Counted from the first letter of the stretch, positions 29,426 to 37,784 are shown. The stretch is DNA of 64,000 nucleotides from Oligoflexus tunisiensis (GCF_001748245.1 NZ_BDFO01000001.1:5154483-5218482); one strand, 5' to 3'. Made by a program: numbers and translations. The notes: generated by a model not told the origin, from the letters alone.

Positions 29426-30469
29426 ATGATTCAAGCCAAAGGCGTTGCTGCCTATTCTCCTACACAAGCGCTCGCACCCTTCACTTTCGAACGTCGTGAT
29501 CCGCGGGATCATGACGTCGTTATCGACATCAAGTTCTGTGGAATTTGCCACTCCGATATTCATCAGGCCCGCGACGAATGGGGCGGGGCCATCTTTCCCA
29601 TGGTTCCAGGCCATGAGATCGTGGGAATCGTTCGAGCCATAGGGCCCAAGGTCACGAAGCACAAGGCGGGCGATCGCGTCGGCATCGGCTGCATCGTGGA
29701 CTCCTGCCGACACTGCGCCCACTGCGAACAGAACCTTGAACAGTATTGCCTCAAAGGCCCCACGGTCACCTACAACGGCTACGAACGCGACGGAAAAACG
29801 CCCACGTTCGGCGGCTATTCGAATGTCATCGTTGCCGATGAGAATTATGTCCTGCGCATGCCCGCCTCGCTGCCTCTGGATCAAGCCGCTCCCCTGCTGT
29901 GCGCCGGCATCACGCTCTATTCCCCCCTCATGCACTGGAAGGCAGGGCCTGGGAAGAAAGTTGGGATCATGGGATTAGGCGGCCTGGGGCATATGGGAGT
30001 TAAAATAGCGGCGGCGCTGGGCGCTCATGTCACGGTCCTGAGCCACTCCGAGAAAAAGCGGGACGATGCCATGAGGATGGGCGCCCATCAATTTCTGGTC
30101 ACCCATAACACGAGCGTTTTCCAGGAGTACGCCAGCACTTTCGATCTTATTATCAATACCGTGTCTGCCGAAATCAAGATGAGCGATTACTTTGGACTCT
30201 TGAAGCTCGATGGCGCTCTGGTGGTCGTCGGTATTCCCGACAAACCTCTCGCCATCCATCCCTATCCTCTGGTCGCCATGCGCCGCAGCTATGCCGGCTC
30301 CTTGATCGGTTCGATCAAGGAAACGCAGGACATGCTCGATTTCTGCGCAAAGCACAACATTGCGTCCGACATCGAGCTGATCACCCCCGAGCAGATAAAC
30401 CAGGCTTACGACCGCGTTGGCAAAAGTGATGTCCGCTACCGCTTCGTGATCGACATGTCGGCCCTATGA
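29426..30469 (+). CDS. Zinc-dependent alcohol dehydrogenase, cinnamyl-alcohol/YahK type
   Basis: The 347-residue protein is a medium-chain dehydrogenase. The catalytic zinc region is FCGICHSDIH (C41) with GHE (H63, E64) and a later LLCAG. The structural zinc site is C94, C97, C100 and C108. The cofactor fold shows GIMGLGGLGHMGV, and the strand that follows ends in SHSEKK, the Ser/Lys pattern of NADP(H)-preferring CAD and YahK enzymes. It would reduce aldehydes to alcohols in the cytoplasm. AAGGA lies before the ATG. It has 145 bases upstream and appears to be its own unit. Confidence 0.94.
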   Translation: MIQAKGVAAYSPTQALAPFTFERRDPRDHDVVIDIKFCGICHSDIHQARDEWGGAIFPMVPGHEIVGIVRAIGPKVTKHKAGDRVGIGCIVDSCRHCAHCEQNLEQYCLKGPTVTYNGYERDGKTPTFGGYSNVIVADENYVLRMPASLPLDQAAPLLCAGITLYSPLMHWKAGPGKKVGIMGLGGLGHMGVKIAAALGAHVTVLSHSEKKRDDAMRMGAHQFLVTHNTSVFQEYASTFDLIINTVSAEIKMSDYFGLLKLDGALVVVGIPDKPLAIHPYPLVAMRRSYAGSLIGSIKETQDMLDFCAKHNIASDIELITPEQINQAYDRVGKSDVRYRFVIDMSAL

Positions 30470-30508
30470 GGGAAGGGAATTTGCCACTCCGGTGACGGAA
30501 TGAGGGGC

Positions 30509-31303
30509 TCACCGCTCCTCATCCTCCTCCTCATCATCCTCGTAGGACTCTTCCAGCACTTCATCCAGAAGATCCAGATAAAGCCCAATGGTGAACGCCT
30601 CCTCCTGATGCAGGAGTTTTTCATCAATCCCGCTAGCTTCGGTCTTTTCCAGAATTTCAGTGCGGAGGTCGATCACGTCCTCCTTGCAGCGCTCAGGCAG
30701 CGCGAAAGGCCCGATGGTCAAGGGACGCACCCGACCGTTGATCGGCAGCATGATCGAACCGACGATGATTTCACCCGGCTTGAGGGTCTGCGAGGCCGTA
30801 TCCTCTTCCACGGCGAGAGCTTGATCCTGCATGAGATCATGAAGTTTCAAAGACTGTCCTGAGGTCACTTCCATCACTTCAAAGAAGCTGAGAGGACGAC
30901 GGTTGGAGGCACGAATGATATCCCGTTCCAGGGCGCTGAGCTCTTCGGTTTGCAAAAACGCTTCAGCCACGGTTTGATTCAGCGGCGCCTGGGACGCCGG
31001 TTTATCTTCCGGAGTTTCGATCACCCAATTGAAAAGGAACCAGGGGATAAAGAGAAGATTGAGAGGATCCTCAGGATCAAATGTAACCTCGGTCATCTCA
31101 TCAAGGAAGAGAACCCAGGCCTGTTCGATCGCGCTTTCACCAAAGGCCTCTTCCGCAAAAGGCAGCATGCGTTCCATCAAAGCGGCTTCAGCTTCCCGAA
31201 ACAAAACTTCATCGGAGCGTGCTGCCGATTCCTGAACCAGACAACATTTCTTATACTTTTCACCACTGCCACATGGGCATGGGTCATTACGTCCTGCTTT
31301 CAT
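30509..31303 (-). CDS. SEC-C motif protein
   Basis: The 264-residue cytoplasmic protein begins with a SecA-type zinc-binding motif, NDPCPCGSGEKYKKCC (C9, C11, C20, C21). The remaining 240 residues are an acidic, mostly helical domain with no motif I recognise and a run of Glu/Asp at the C-terminus (EDDEEEDEER). SEC-C motifs are found in SecA, YchJ and many uncharacterised proteins, sometimes linked to ribosome or chaperone binding. Function here is unknown. Confidence 0.85.
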   Translation of the reverse strand: MKAGRNDPCPCGSGEKYKKCCLVQESAARSDEVLFREAEAALMERMLPFAEEAFGESAIEQAWVLFLDEMTEVTFDPEDPLNLLFIPWFLFNWVIETPEDKPASQAPLNQTVAEAFLQTEELSALERDIIRASNRRPLSFFEVMEVTSGQSLKLHDLMQDQALAVEEDTASQTLKPGEIIVGSIMLPINGRVRPLTIGPFALPERCKEDVIDLRTEILEKTEASGIDEKLLHQEEAFTIGLYLDLLDEVLEESYEDDEEEDEER

Positions 31304-31384
31304 GATACCCTCCCGACCAAAGGCCCACCATAATGACTATTTCACCAGGAGGCCAGCCTTTTTCGGGAGCATGCGCCCTCTTTA

Positions 31385-32341
31385 TCAGGGCGGCAAAATC
31401 ATTTTGAACTTGGTGTCGATGGCCAGCTGAATCCCTGTGGTGTAGGACCCCTGAGCCGCACCATCGAACACGCAGTGACCACCGTCACCTTGAATGTTGA
31501 TCGTGTGGAGTTTGCTTTGCTGATCCGCAGGGATGCCGGCAGCGTCCATGGCAGTCTTATAGCCTGTCACTGACCTTTGAATGCTGGTCAGGATATCCGG
31601 ACGCTCGCCCGCCGTGACTTCGATGTGAACCCGGAACTTGCTCAGCATGTTGGGATCGGTAAAGGCCACGCGCGGCGCTTCGCCACCGCACAGAATCAGA
31701 GCTGCGGAATTATAATTCTGACCGAATTCCGGCAGGAGCGATCCCGTCAGGAAATAGGCGCCACCGGAAACACCGGAGAAATAAATGCGATCGAGGTTCA
31801 CATTATATTTTTTAACGAGTTCGTTTTGAATCAGCTCATTCACATAGCGTGCATGGGCGCGCCCTTGGGCCCGGCCCCACTGCAGGTTGGGATTCGGCGC
31901 CTTCACTGTAACGCCGATCAGATCATAGCGCGCTTCCTTGTTAGGGAAATCGGTATACCCGCCGCCGCCATCACCATGCAGGTGAATATGAAAGCCGTAA
32001 ATCTTTTGTCCAACATCGGCCGGCGCGTTGATTTTATAGCTGCTGGCCAGACCGGTGGAATCAGTGAACGGCACTTCGAGCATTCCCGTTCCGCCACCGC
32101 TGCCTTGAGAACTGCGCACAGCAGGAGCTGCAGGCGTCTCGGGCTTGGTTTCCGGGGCCTGCGTTGGTGCGGGCTCCTGGTCCTTTTCTGAACCCATGCT
32201 GGTCGTTCTGTCTTCCTTTGCCGCCTGGTCCACGGTGGTGTCCGCGACCGTGCGTGTCGTCCTTTGCGCGCGATAGGAGGGTTGCGCGGAGCAGGCCGTC
32301 CAGAACATAAGACTGATGAATAGAGTGGCACTCGTTTTCAC
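31385..32341 (-). CDS. Alpha/beta hydrolase (esterase-like) lipoprotein
   Basis: The 318-residue protein has a lipoprotein signal (lipobox WTAC), a Thr/Glu/Pro-rich tether of about 70 residues and an alpha/beta hydrolase domain. The nucleophile elbow is FSGVSGGAYF (GxSxG) and the catalytic His is probably in GDGGHCVFDG near the C-terminus; an oxyanion-type HLHGDGGGG loop lies at the start of the domain. The architecture is close to polyhydroxybutyrate depolymerase and feruloyl-esterase-like proteins. It is likely exposed on the outer membrane or in the periplasm; substrate unknown. Confidence 0.78.
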   Translation of the reverse strand: MKTSATLFISLMFWTACSAQPSYRAQRTTRTVADTTVDQAAKEDRTTSMGSEKDQEPAPTQAPETKPETPAAPAVRSSQGSGGGTGMLEVPFTDSTGLASSYKINAPADVGQKIYGFHIHLHGDGGGGYTDFPNKEARYDLIGVTVKAPNPNLQWGRAQGRAHARYVNELIQNELVKKYNVNLDRIYFSGVSGGAYFLTGSLLPEFGQNYNSAALILCGGEAPRVAFTDPNMLSKFRVHIEVTAGERPDILTSIQRSVTGYKTAMDAAGIPADQQSKLHTINIQGDGGHCVFDGAAQGSYTTGIQLAIDTKFKMILPP

Positions 32342-32469
32342 AGCTGCTTTCCTTCCACAGTGAGGGCTGGCATGGCTTTTCCCCTGACCATGAGCAATGC
32401 TTATACCAGCGCTAAGCCCTTGATTTGTTCAGCCTGCCTGCGGCCAAAATCTGACAAAACCCCTGGAAA

Positions 32470-32486
32470 TGTCGAGGTTTTCGACA
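32470..32486. repeat. Perfect inverted repeat TGTCGA-N5-TCGACA
   Basis: The 6-bp arms are perfect and lie in the divergent gap, about 85 bases before the HdeD-like gene start and 130 after the hydrolase start. It is a possible operator. Confidence 0.35.
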
Positions 32487-32569
32487 GGTCCGCAGCATTA
32501 CCCAAAAGGACGAATGTGGCCTTGGATTTGCAATCCTTGAGGTTGGATTTTTCAACAGGGAGAGTTGTT

Positions 32570-33169
32570 ATGATGATTGAATACTTTGACAGGAATTGGT
32601 GGTTATGGTCACTGCGTGGTTTGATTGCTCTGGTATTTGGTCTCGGTGCTCTGACCATGGACAATCCCACGTTGACCTCGATGGTTCTTCTGTTTTCCGG
32701 CTTCATGTTTTCCGATGGAATCTTCGCCCTGCTGACCCTCTTTGCCAGGCGAACGGACGAGCGCTGGTCCTGGACTGTGGTCTTTGAAGGCATTACCGGT
32801 GTCGTGGCGGCAATCGCGGCCTGCATTATTCCCGACATGAGCGTACTTATGCTTATGGCTGTGGTCGGTGCCTGGGGCATAACCACAGGTATTTTGAAAC
32901 TGGGCATCGCGTTCCGCTGCAGCAAAGCCAGCTGCGTTCCTGGCTCCTTTCTCTTCGGACTGGCAGGACTCGGAGCCATGGCCCTCGGTTTCACCTTCAC
33001 CTTTTTTCCAGCGGTGGCCTATGTGGGCATCGCCTCGATGATCGGTTATTATGCGGTCTTCCTGGGTCTTATGATGATGATGGAAGGCTTCCGGCTCAAA
33101 CGCTTCTATCGGGTGTTTGATGTGAAAAAAGTGCATTTGCAGATCCGGCATCCTTACTATCCCGCGTGA
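32570..33169 (+). CDS. HdeD/DUF308 family membrane protein
   Basis: The 199-residue protein has six hydrophobic helices in pairs, as in the acid-resistance membrane protein HdeD (DUF308), with the opening WWLWSLRGLIALVFGLGAL and the central TGVVAAIAACIIPDMS that mark the repeats. The family sits in the inner membrane; HdeD helps acid tolerance in E. coli, but most members have no proven role. AGGGA lies upstream of the ATG; a longer reading of the frame has no binding site. A small secreted protein gene follows after 12 bases. Confidence 0.88.
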   Translation: MMIEYFDRNWWLWSLRGLIALVFGLGALTMDNPTLTSMVLLFSGFMFSDGIFALLTLFARRTDERWSWTVVFEGITGVVAAIAACIIPDMSVLMLMAVVGAWGITTGILKLGIAFRCSKASCVPGSFLFGLAGLGAMALGFTFTFFPAVAYVGIASMIGYYAVFLGLMMMMEGFRLKRFYRVFDVKKVHLQIRHPYYPA

Positions 33170-33181
33170 AAGGAGGACGGT

Positions 33182-33382
33182 ATGCTGACTCTGAAATTGG
33201 TGATCGGCTTGATCTGTTTGCTCTATCCGTCGCGCGTGGGAGGGGCTTCGGCACAACCTGCTGCCGCACAAGGCATGACTCCAGAGACCGCGCAGGATGA
33301 AACTCTCGGCAGGGATAGGGTGCATGCAGATCAGATTGCCTGTGGTACCATCCAGGCCCTGATCCAAGGGCATGCCACCTGA
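33182..33382 (+). CDS. Small secreted protein, likely co-transcribed with the HdeD-like gene
   Basis: The 66-residue product begins with a signal peptide (LTLKLVIGLICLLYPSRVGGASA) and leaves a mature peptide of about 40 residues with a single Cys. A very strong Shine-Dalgarno (AAAGGAGG) precedes its ATG and only 12 bases separate it from the preceding gene, which argues that it is translated. It ends two bases short of the stop codon of the convergent SDR remnant. No family recognised. Confidence 0.55.
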   Translation: MLTLKLVIGLICLLYPSRVGGASAQPAAAQGMTPETAQDETLGRDRVHADQIACGTIQALIQGHAT

Positions 33383-33384
33383 GT

Positions 33385-33747
33385 CTAGCCGCGCACTCCT
33401 TGCTCTCCTGTCTCGAGAGGAGGAGTCGCGCTTTGCACCTGATTGTTGATCAAAATATCAATTCGCCCAAAGGGCTTCAGTGATTTTTCGATCAACCCTT
33501 TACTTGCAGCAGTATCCTTCAAATTCCCAGGCACCATAAAGCAGCGGCAACCTTCGGCACGAATGTAGCGAACGGTGTCGACCGCTTCTTTCTGTTCCTG
33601 GGGTTTGTAGTTGATAATAATATCAGCACCTTCCCTGGCAAAAAACATCGCGACATCGCGACTCTTATCCAGGTCATCGCCGGTGATGAGTACGATCTTG
33701 CCTTGCAGTTTTCCGTGTTGGTGTTTTTCATCGAATGGGCTTTGCAT
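33385..33747 (-). CDS. Truncated, degenerate short-chain dehydrogenase (SDR)
   Basis: The 120-residue product resembles only the first half of a YghA-like SDR: GKLQGKIVLITG, FAREGADIIINY, and FGRIDILINN. Full SDRs of this type have about 280 residues. The cofactor motif TGGDSGIGR is changed to TGDDLDKSR, losing the two later glycines, and the Ser-Tyr-Lys active site is absent because the gene stops soon after the NNAG-like motif. It cannot be a working oxidoreductase. It nevertheless has an intact frame and a strong Shine-Dalgarno (GAGGAGGA), which is buried in a hairpin (33754-33780). It is either a decaying remnant or a repurposed small protein. Confidence 0.65.
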   Translation of the reverse strand: MQSPFDEKHQHGKLQGKIVLITGDDLDKSRDVAMFFAREGADIIINYKPQEQKEAVDTVRYIRAEGCRCFMVPGNLKDTAASKGLIEKSLKPFGRIDILINNQVQSATPPLETGEQGVRG

Positions 33748-33753
33748 GAATAG

Positions 33754-33780
33754 TCCTCCTCTCCCATGCGTCGAGGAGGA
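33754..33780 (-). promoter_or_regulatory. Hairpin sequestering the Shine-Dalgarno of the SDR remnant
   Basis: On the minus strand TCCTCCTC is followed after 11 bases by its exact complement GAGGAGGA, which is the ribosome binding site, ending six bases before the ATG. In RNA, the 8-bp GC-rich stem would hide the entire site. Confidence 0.55.
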
Positions 33781-33818
33781 TTTTGCAGATTACATGCCAA
33801 GCCCGATGGAAGATGTTT

Positions 33819-34805
33819 TCAGCGGAACCATACGCGATGAATGGTGTCGTCCTCAAAGTCATTCGAACCGAAATCGCATTCCCAGGAATCGTCGTTGGAT
33901 TTTACGCTCCAGGTAGTATCCTGGTTGCCATTATCCTGACTGAAGGGATCAAACGTCAGGGCCAGATCGCCTGCATCGATACGCCCCTGATCCATGCCAG
34001 CCGGCAGAATTCCGGTATGTCCCGTGAGTTTCACAAAACCTGGGTTGATATCCTCGCAATCGCCGACTCCCGTTCGCGCGGCTGCGATGCAGCTCGGATC
34101 CTGGGTTTTAAAGTGGATGACGCGCGGGTTCTCGGACGAACGACAGTAAAAGCGCAGCTCCTTCACCACGAAATTGGAAAGCATGGCATTGCTTGCATGA
34201 CCCCAATTTTTGGTGAGCGCGGACTCATCCGTGCCGAGCGTGTCACCAGCCAGCAGAGGCAGATCCGTGGTGTGGAGCAGCAGCGGTGGATTGGTGTCGG
34301 CTTTATGTGAATAATTGAGCAGCAAGGTCCAGCCGCCGCCATCTTCGGTCATGTCACATGATGCGTCGATGGCGACCCGGGTTTCGAGAGCTGCGTTTAG
34401 ATAAATCTTGAACGTCCCGCTGACCGCATCCGGTTTCGCCTTCTTAATCTCCGCGCAAGATGTCGGGTAAAAAGGCGCTGGCGGAGGGGTCGGAGTTGGC
34501 GTCGGCGTGGGAGCTGCGGCACCAGAACCAGCTGTACCATCCGCTGGGGGAGTTTGCTGATCACTTCCGGGCGGAACATTATTTTGAGGGCTGTCATTGG
34601 GAGTCTCCCCTGGGCTGTTGCCGATAACAATATCCTGTCCTTCGATGGATCCTATCGGCAGGGTTGGGCCGGAAGTTGCGTCCGCGCTGCCATCATAAAA
34701 TTTTGTCTGTTCTTCCGGTGCTATAGGCCCTTGTCCGGCTTTACAGCCGGCCACAGCGAATGCCGCGGTCACCGTGGCAAGCACGGATTTCATATAAATA
34801 CCCAC
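33819..34805 (-). CDS. Lipoprotein with fibrinogen-like domain
   Basis: The 328-residue protein has a lipoprotein signal (lipobox VAGC), a long low-complexity Pro/Thr/Gly linker with TPTPTPTPPP (about residues 25-112), and a C-terminal domain beginning SCAEIKKAKPDAVSGTFKIY and continuing CDMTEDGGGWTLLLNY. This is the N-terminal hallmark of fibrinogen-related domains, followed by a divergent remainder containing several Cys. In animals the fold binds sugars or acetyl groups; bacterial copies are usually surface lipoproteins of unknown ligand. I use a GTG start six bases after GGGGG; the ATG four codons further in is the alternative. Confidence 0.75.
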   Translation of the reverse strand: MGIYMKSVLATVTAAFAVAGCKAGQGPIAPEEQTKFYDGSADATSGPTLPIGSIEGQDIVIGNSPGETPNDSPQNNVPPGSDQQTPPADGTAGSGAAAPTPTPTPTPPPAPFYPTSCAEIKKAKPDAVSGTFKIYLNAALETRVAIDASCDMTEDGGGWTLLLNYSHKADTNPPLLLHTTDLPLLAGDTLGTDESALTKNWGHASNAMLSNFVVKELRFYCRSSENPRVIHFKTQDPSCIAAARTGVGDCEDINPGFVKLTGHTGILPAGMDQGRIDAGDLALTFDPFSQDNGNQDTTWSVKSNDDSWECDFGSNDFEDDTIHRVWFR

Positions 34806-35009
34806 GTTTAGCCCCCTCTATTGCCCCAAAATGTCCTTTGGTCCAGTTATCAGGATCGGTCTTTTTTCCCCTCGTCTTGAGAGGAAAGGCCAAGCCATTG
34901 GGATTTATCCCAAAAACAGGAAGCCTTCGGCGGTGGCTTGCAGTGGGTTTCGGTCTTCTGTATAGCTTAGGGTCGACCGCAGCAAGTCCGCGAGACGGGA
35001 GGAATTTTT

Positions 35010-35432
35010 ATGGAAACGATCATGACCCGCAAGGACCGCATTATGGCGGAACTCAAGGGCATTTCAGATAAAGATGAGCGGCTCAAGGCCATCATTGAAT
35101 ATGGCAAGAATATGCCGAACTTACCGGCGGAACTGAAAATCGACCCGTTTCTGGTGAAGGGCTGTATTTCCCGCGCCTGGCTGGTGCCACAAATCCAGGG
35201 GGAACGTCTCCGTTTCATGGCTGATTCTGAAGCCATGATCGTGAAAGGCATCATCGCCTTGCTGCTCCAGGTCTATAATGACAGCACCCCACAGGAAATT
35301 CAGAGTCTCGCTCCGGATTTTTTGGCGGAAGCCGGCATCACCGAGCTTCTGTCCATGAATCGTCGCAACGGACTGCGGAATGTCCTGGCGATGATCCAGA
35401 CCTATGCTGATAGAATGAGCAGTCCAGCCTGA
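35010..35432 (+). CDS. sufE: SufE-family sulfur acceptor for Fe-S cluster assembly
   Basis: The 140-residue protein has the size and motifs of SufE: YGKNMPNLPAELK, then VKGCISRAWLVP with the persulfide-accepting Cys52, then ADSEAMIVKGIIALLL and the C-terminal SMNRRNGLRNVLAMI. SufE takes sulfur from the cysteine desulfurase SufS and hands it to the SufBCD scaffold in the cytoplasm. No suf operon is adjacent; the next gene, on the same strand after 90 bases, is DAHP synthase. GGAGG precedes the ATG. Confidence 0.93.
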   Translation: METIMTRKDRIMAELKGISDKDERLKAIIEYGKNMPNLPAELKIDPFLVKGCISRAWLVPQIQGERLRFMADSEAMIVKGIIALLLQVYNDSTPQEIQSLAPDFLAEAGITELLSMNRRNGLRNVLAMIQTYADRMSSPA

Positions 35433-35522
35433 CTTTTTTGTCCTCGATGGCCCAGCAAATGATTGGACTTCCCCACAGCCTCGGCTAGACTGCAAGACCG
35501 TGAACAGACAGGCAGGACCCGT

Positions 35523-36869
35523 ATGCAGAGCCAAGCAGACCAATGGAACCCCGATTCGTGGCGGGCGCGACCGATCAAGCAACAGCCACAATACGATAAC
35601 CCATCCTTGCTGAGTGAGGTACTGGGGGAAGTGCGCAAGCTGCCTCCGCTGATTTTTGTCGGCGAGGTCGATCGGCTGAAGCAGTATCTGGCGGCCGCCG
35701 GTCGCGGTGAGGTTTTTGTTCTGCAAGGAGGCGACTGCGCGGAGCGCTTTCAGGACTGCAACAAGGATGCGATCACCAGCAAGTTGAAGATCCTGCTGCA
35801 GATGTCGGTGGTCCTTTGCTATGGCCTGCGCAAGCCCGTGGTTCGCATCGGTCGGATTGCGGGTCAGTATGCCAAGCCTCGTTCGCAGGATACGGAAGTC
35901 GTGAATGGTCAGGAAATTCCTGTCTATCGCGGCGATATCATCAATTCCTTTGAAGCGACTCTGGAAGCCCGGAAACCGGATCCGCATCGTATCAAGCGTG
36001 CCTATCTTCTGGCCGCCAGCACGCTCAACTATGTCCGCGCTTTGACCAAGGGTGGCTTTGCCGATTTGCATCAGCCGCAGAATTGGGACCTGACCTTTAT
36101 GCAAAAGGTTCCGCAGCGCCAGGAGTACGAACGCATCGTCGCCAATATTCGCGACGCAATCGTCTTCATGGAGGCGCTCGGCAATCGCGAAGAAAGTCTG
36201 CGTTCGGTGGAATTTTATACGTCGCATGAAGGGCTGCTGCTTCCCTTGGAGGAGGCGCTTACCACCTTCGCGCCCGAGCAAAACCATTGGTACAACCTGG
36301 GCGCACACATGCTCTGGATCGGCGACCGCACGCGGCAGCTGGATGGAGCCCATATTGAATATTTTCGCGGGATCGCCAACCCCATCGGTTTGAAAGTGGG
36401 GCCCTCATCCGATCCCAAGGAAATTATAGAAATCTGCCGCACCCTCAATCCCAGGAATGAGGAAGGCAAGATCACGCTGATTTCCCGCTATGGCGAAGGC
36501 AAGGTCAAACAGCACCTGCCTTCGCTGATTCAAGCCGTACGCGGAGCAAAAATTCCCGTGGTGTGGAGCGTGGATCCCATGCATGGCAACGGCATCAAAA
36601 CCCAGGGCGGCATCAAAACCCGGGATTTCGACGCCATTCTGTCTGAAGTGCAGGAAAGCTTTGAAGTGCATCAGCAGCTGGGCAATCCGCTGGGCGGCAT
36701 TCACTTTGAGCTGACGGGTCAGGACGTAACAGAATGCATTGGCGGTGCGACTGGAATTACCGCGGATCAGCTGGATCAGAATTATGAAACCTACTGTGAC
36801 CCTCGTTTGAATTATTCGCAAAGTCTGGAGATGGCTTTTTTGATTTCCCGCATGCTGGGGCAGGCTTGA
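35523..36869 (+). CDS. Class II 3-deoxy-7-phosphoheptulonate (DAHP) synthase
   Basis: The 448-residue enzyme catalyses the first step of the shikimate pathway, joining phosphoenolpyruvate and erythrose 4-phosphate. Class II (plant/AroH-type) signatures run throughout: FVLQGGDCAERF, RIGRIAGQYAKPRS, THEGLLLPLEE-like YTSHEGLLLP, HMLWIGDRTRQLDGAHIEY, and WSVDPMHGNG near the end. Length matches the class. The start with WNPDSWR-type N-terminus is preceded by AGGAC. It may be co-transcribed with sufE. Feedback control cannot be read from the sequence. Confidence 0.95.
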   Translation: MQSQADQWNPDSWRARPIKQQPQYDNPSLLSEVLGEVRKLPPLIFVGEVDRLKQYLAAAGRGEVFVLQGGDCAERFQDCNKDAITSKLKILLQMSVVLCYGLRKPVVRIGRIAGQYAKPRSQDTEVVNGQEIPVYRGDIINSFEATLEARKPDPHRIKRAYLLAASTLNYVRALTKGGFADLHQPQNWDLTFMQKVPQRQEYERIVANIRDAIVFMEALGNREESLRSVEFYTSHEGLLLPLEEALTTFAPEQNHWYNLGAHMLWIGDRTRQLDGAHIEYFRGIANPIGLKVGPSSDPKEIIEICRTLNPRNEEGKITLISRYGEGKVKQHLPSLIQAVRGAKIPVVWSVDPMHGNGIKTQGGIKTRDFDAILSEVQESFEVHQQLGNPLGGIHFELTGQDVTECIGGATGITADQLDQNYETYCDPRLNYSQSLEMAFLISRMLGQA

Positions 36870-36884
36870 CAAGGGGCCCCCGCC

Positions 36885-37043
36885 TTAACCTGCCATGGAC
36901 ATGACGGCCATTGTTATCAAGGCAGCCCCCGACAACAGAACCACAATTGTTACCAACACAGCTATGGACATCATGGCCGCCAATGTCAGTATCGCGGCTA
37001 ACATCATTTCCAGGGTGTAACGAATTGTGCTTCCCATGATCAC
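36885..37043 (-). CDS. Possible small two-helix membrane protein
   Basis: A 52-residue reading frame begins at a GTG five bases after GAGGG and consists almost wholly of two hydrophobic segments (MMLAAILTLAAMMSIAVLV, then VLLSGAALITMAVMSMAG). The composition is that of a real membrane peptide and it fills an otherwise empty 360-base gap. There is no homology that I recognise, and the evidence is only the composition and the binding site. Confidence 0.35.
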   Translation of the reverse strand: MIMGSTIRYTLEMMLAAILTLAAMMSIAVLVTIVVLLSGAALITMAVMSMAG

Positions 37044-37233
37044 TGCTGCCCTCTCGTCCTTGAAAGGTTGGACTCGCTTTCTCATAAAAGCAAAGGTTGT
37101 GCCGAACAAGCCTGTAGCCACGCGCCGACAGCGGTTTTGATACAAAACAGCGACAGACGTGGCCGCATTCCCTTGCGTTTGGCACGCGGTTTGTAAGTAG
37201 GATAAGCCGAACACTTGCCTAAGGAGAAGCAGC

Positions 37234-37782
37234 ATGAGTGATTTTATTTTGGATATTGAGCAGATTCGAAAGGCCGCACGCGACCAAATGGAAAAAGGCG
37301 CGGTCACCGCCAACTACCAGGCCGATCGCAATGCCATTTTGAAAATATTGGACAGTGCCCTGGCCACCGAATGGATCTGCGTTCTGCGCTACACTCAGCA
37401 TGCCAAATCCGCGCAAGGTCTTCATGCTGAACCAATTGCCAGGCACTTTTTCGAGCATGCTCAGCAGGAAGAAGGGCATGCCAATGAACTGGCCGATCGC
37501 ATCAAACAGCTGGGTGGGAAGCCTGACCTTGATCCGGACAGTTTCAGGCGCCGTGCCCACACGCAGTACACGGAGTGCAATAGCCTTGTCGATATGATCA
37601 AGGAGAACCTGATTGCGGAACGTATTGCCGTGGATGCCTACAGTGCAGCGATTCGTTTCATCGGCCCATCCGACCCCACCACCCGCCGTATCCTGGAATC
37701 GATCCTTGCGGTGGAAGAGGAGCATGCGGATGAGCTTGCTGATTTGCTCGCCGCTTTTGACCCGCGCGAAAATCTGAACTGA
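37234..37782 (+). CDS. Ferritin-like / bacterioferritin-type protein
   Basis: The 182-residue protein is a four-helix ferritin-like domain. Carboxylate and His ligands for a di-iron centre are visible as E46 in LATEWICVLRY, FEHAQQEEGHANELADR (ExxH), E and H in the NLIAERIAVDAYSA helix, and a final VEEEHADELADLL (ExxH). The family includes bacterioferritin and DPS-like proteins that oxidise and store iron. A long polar N-terminal segment precedes helix A. AAGGAG precedes the ATG. It ends three bases before the convergent histidine kinase. A strong Fur box lies 1.5 kb away, which makes an iron link plausible. Confidence 0.88.
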   Translation: MSDFILDIEQIRKAARDQMEKGAVTANYQADRNAILKILDSALATEWICVLRYTQHAKSAQGLHAEPIARHFFEHAQQEEGHANELADRIKQLGGKPDLDPDSFRRRAHTQYTECNSLVDMIKENLIAERIAVDAYSAAIRFIGPSDPTTRRILESILAVEEEHADELADLLAAFDPRENLN

Positions 37783-37784
37783 CG

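Noticed and set aside
32360-32569. N-terminal extension of the HdeD-like protein
   Set aside because: The extra 70 codons contain the inverted repeat, lack any ribosome binding site and do not look like protein; the family begins at the WWLW motif.
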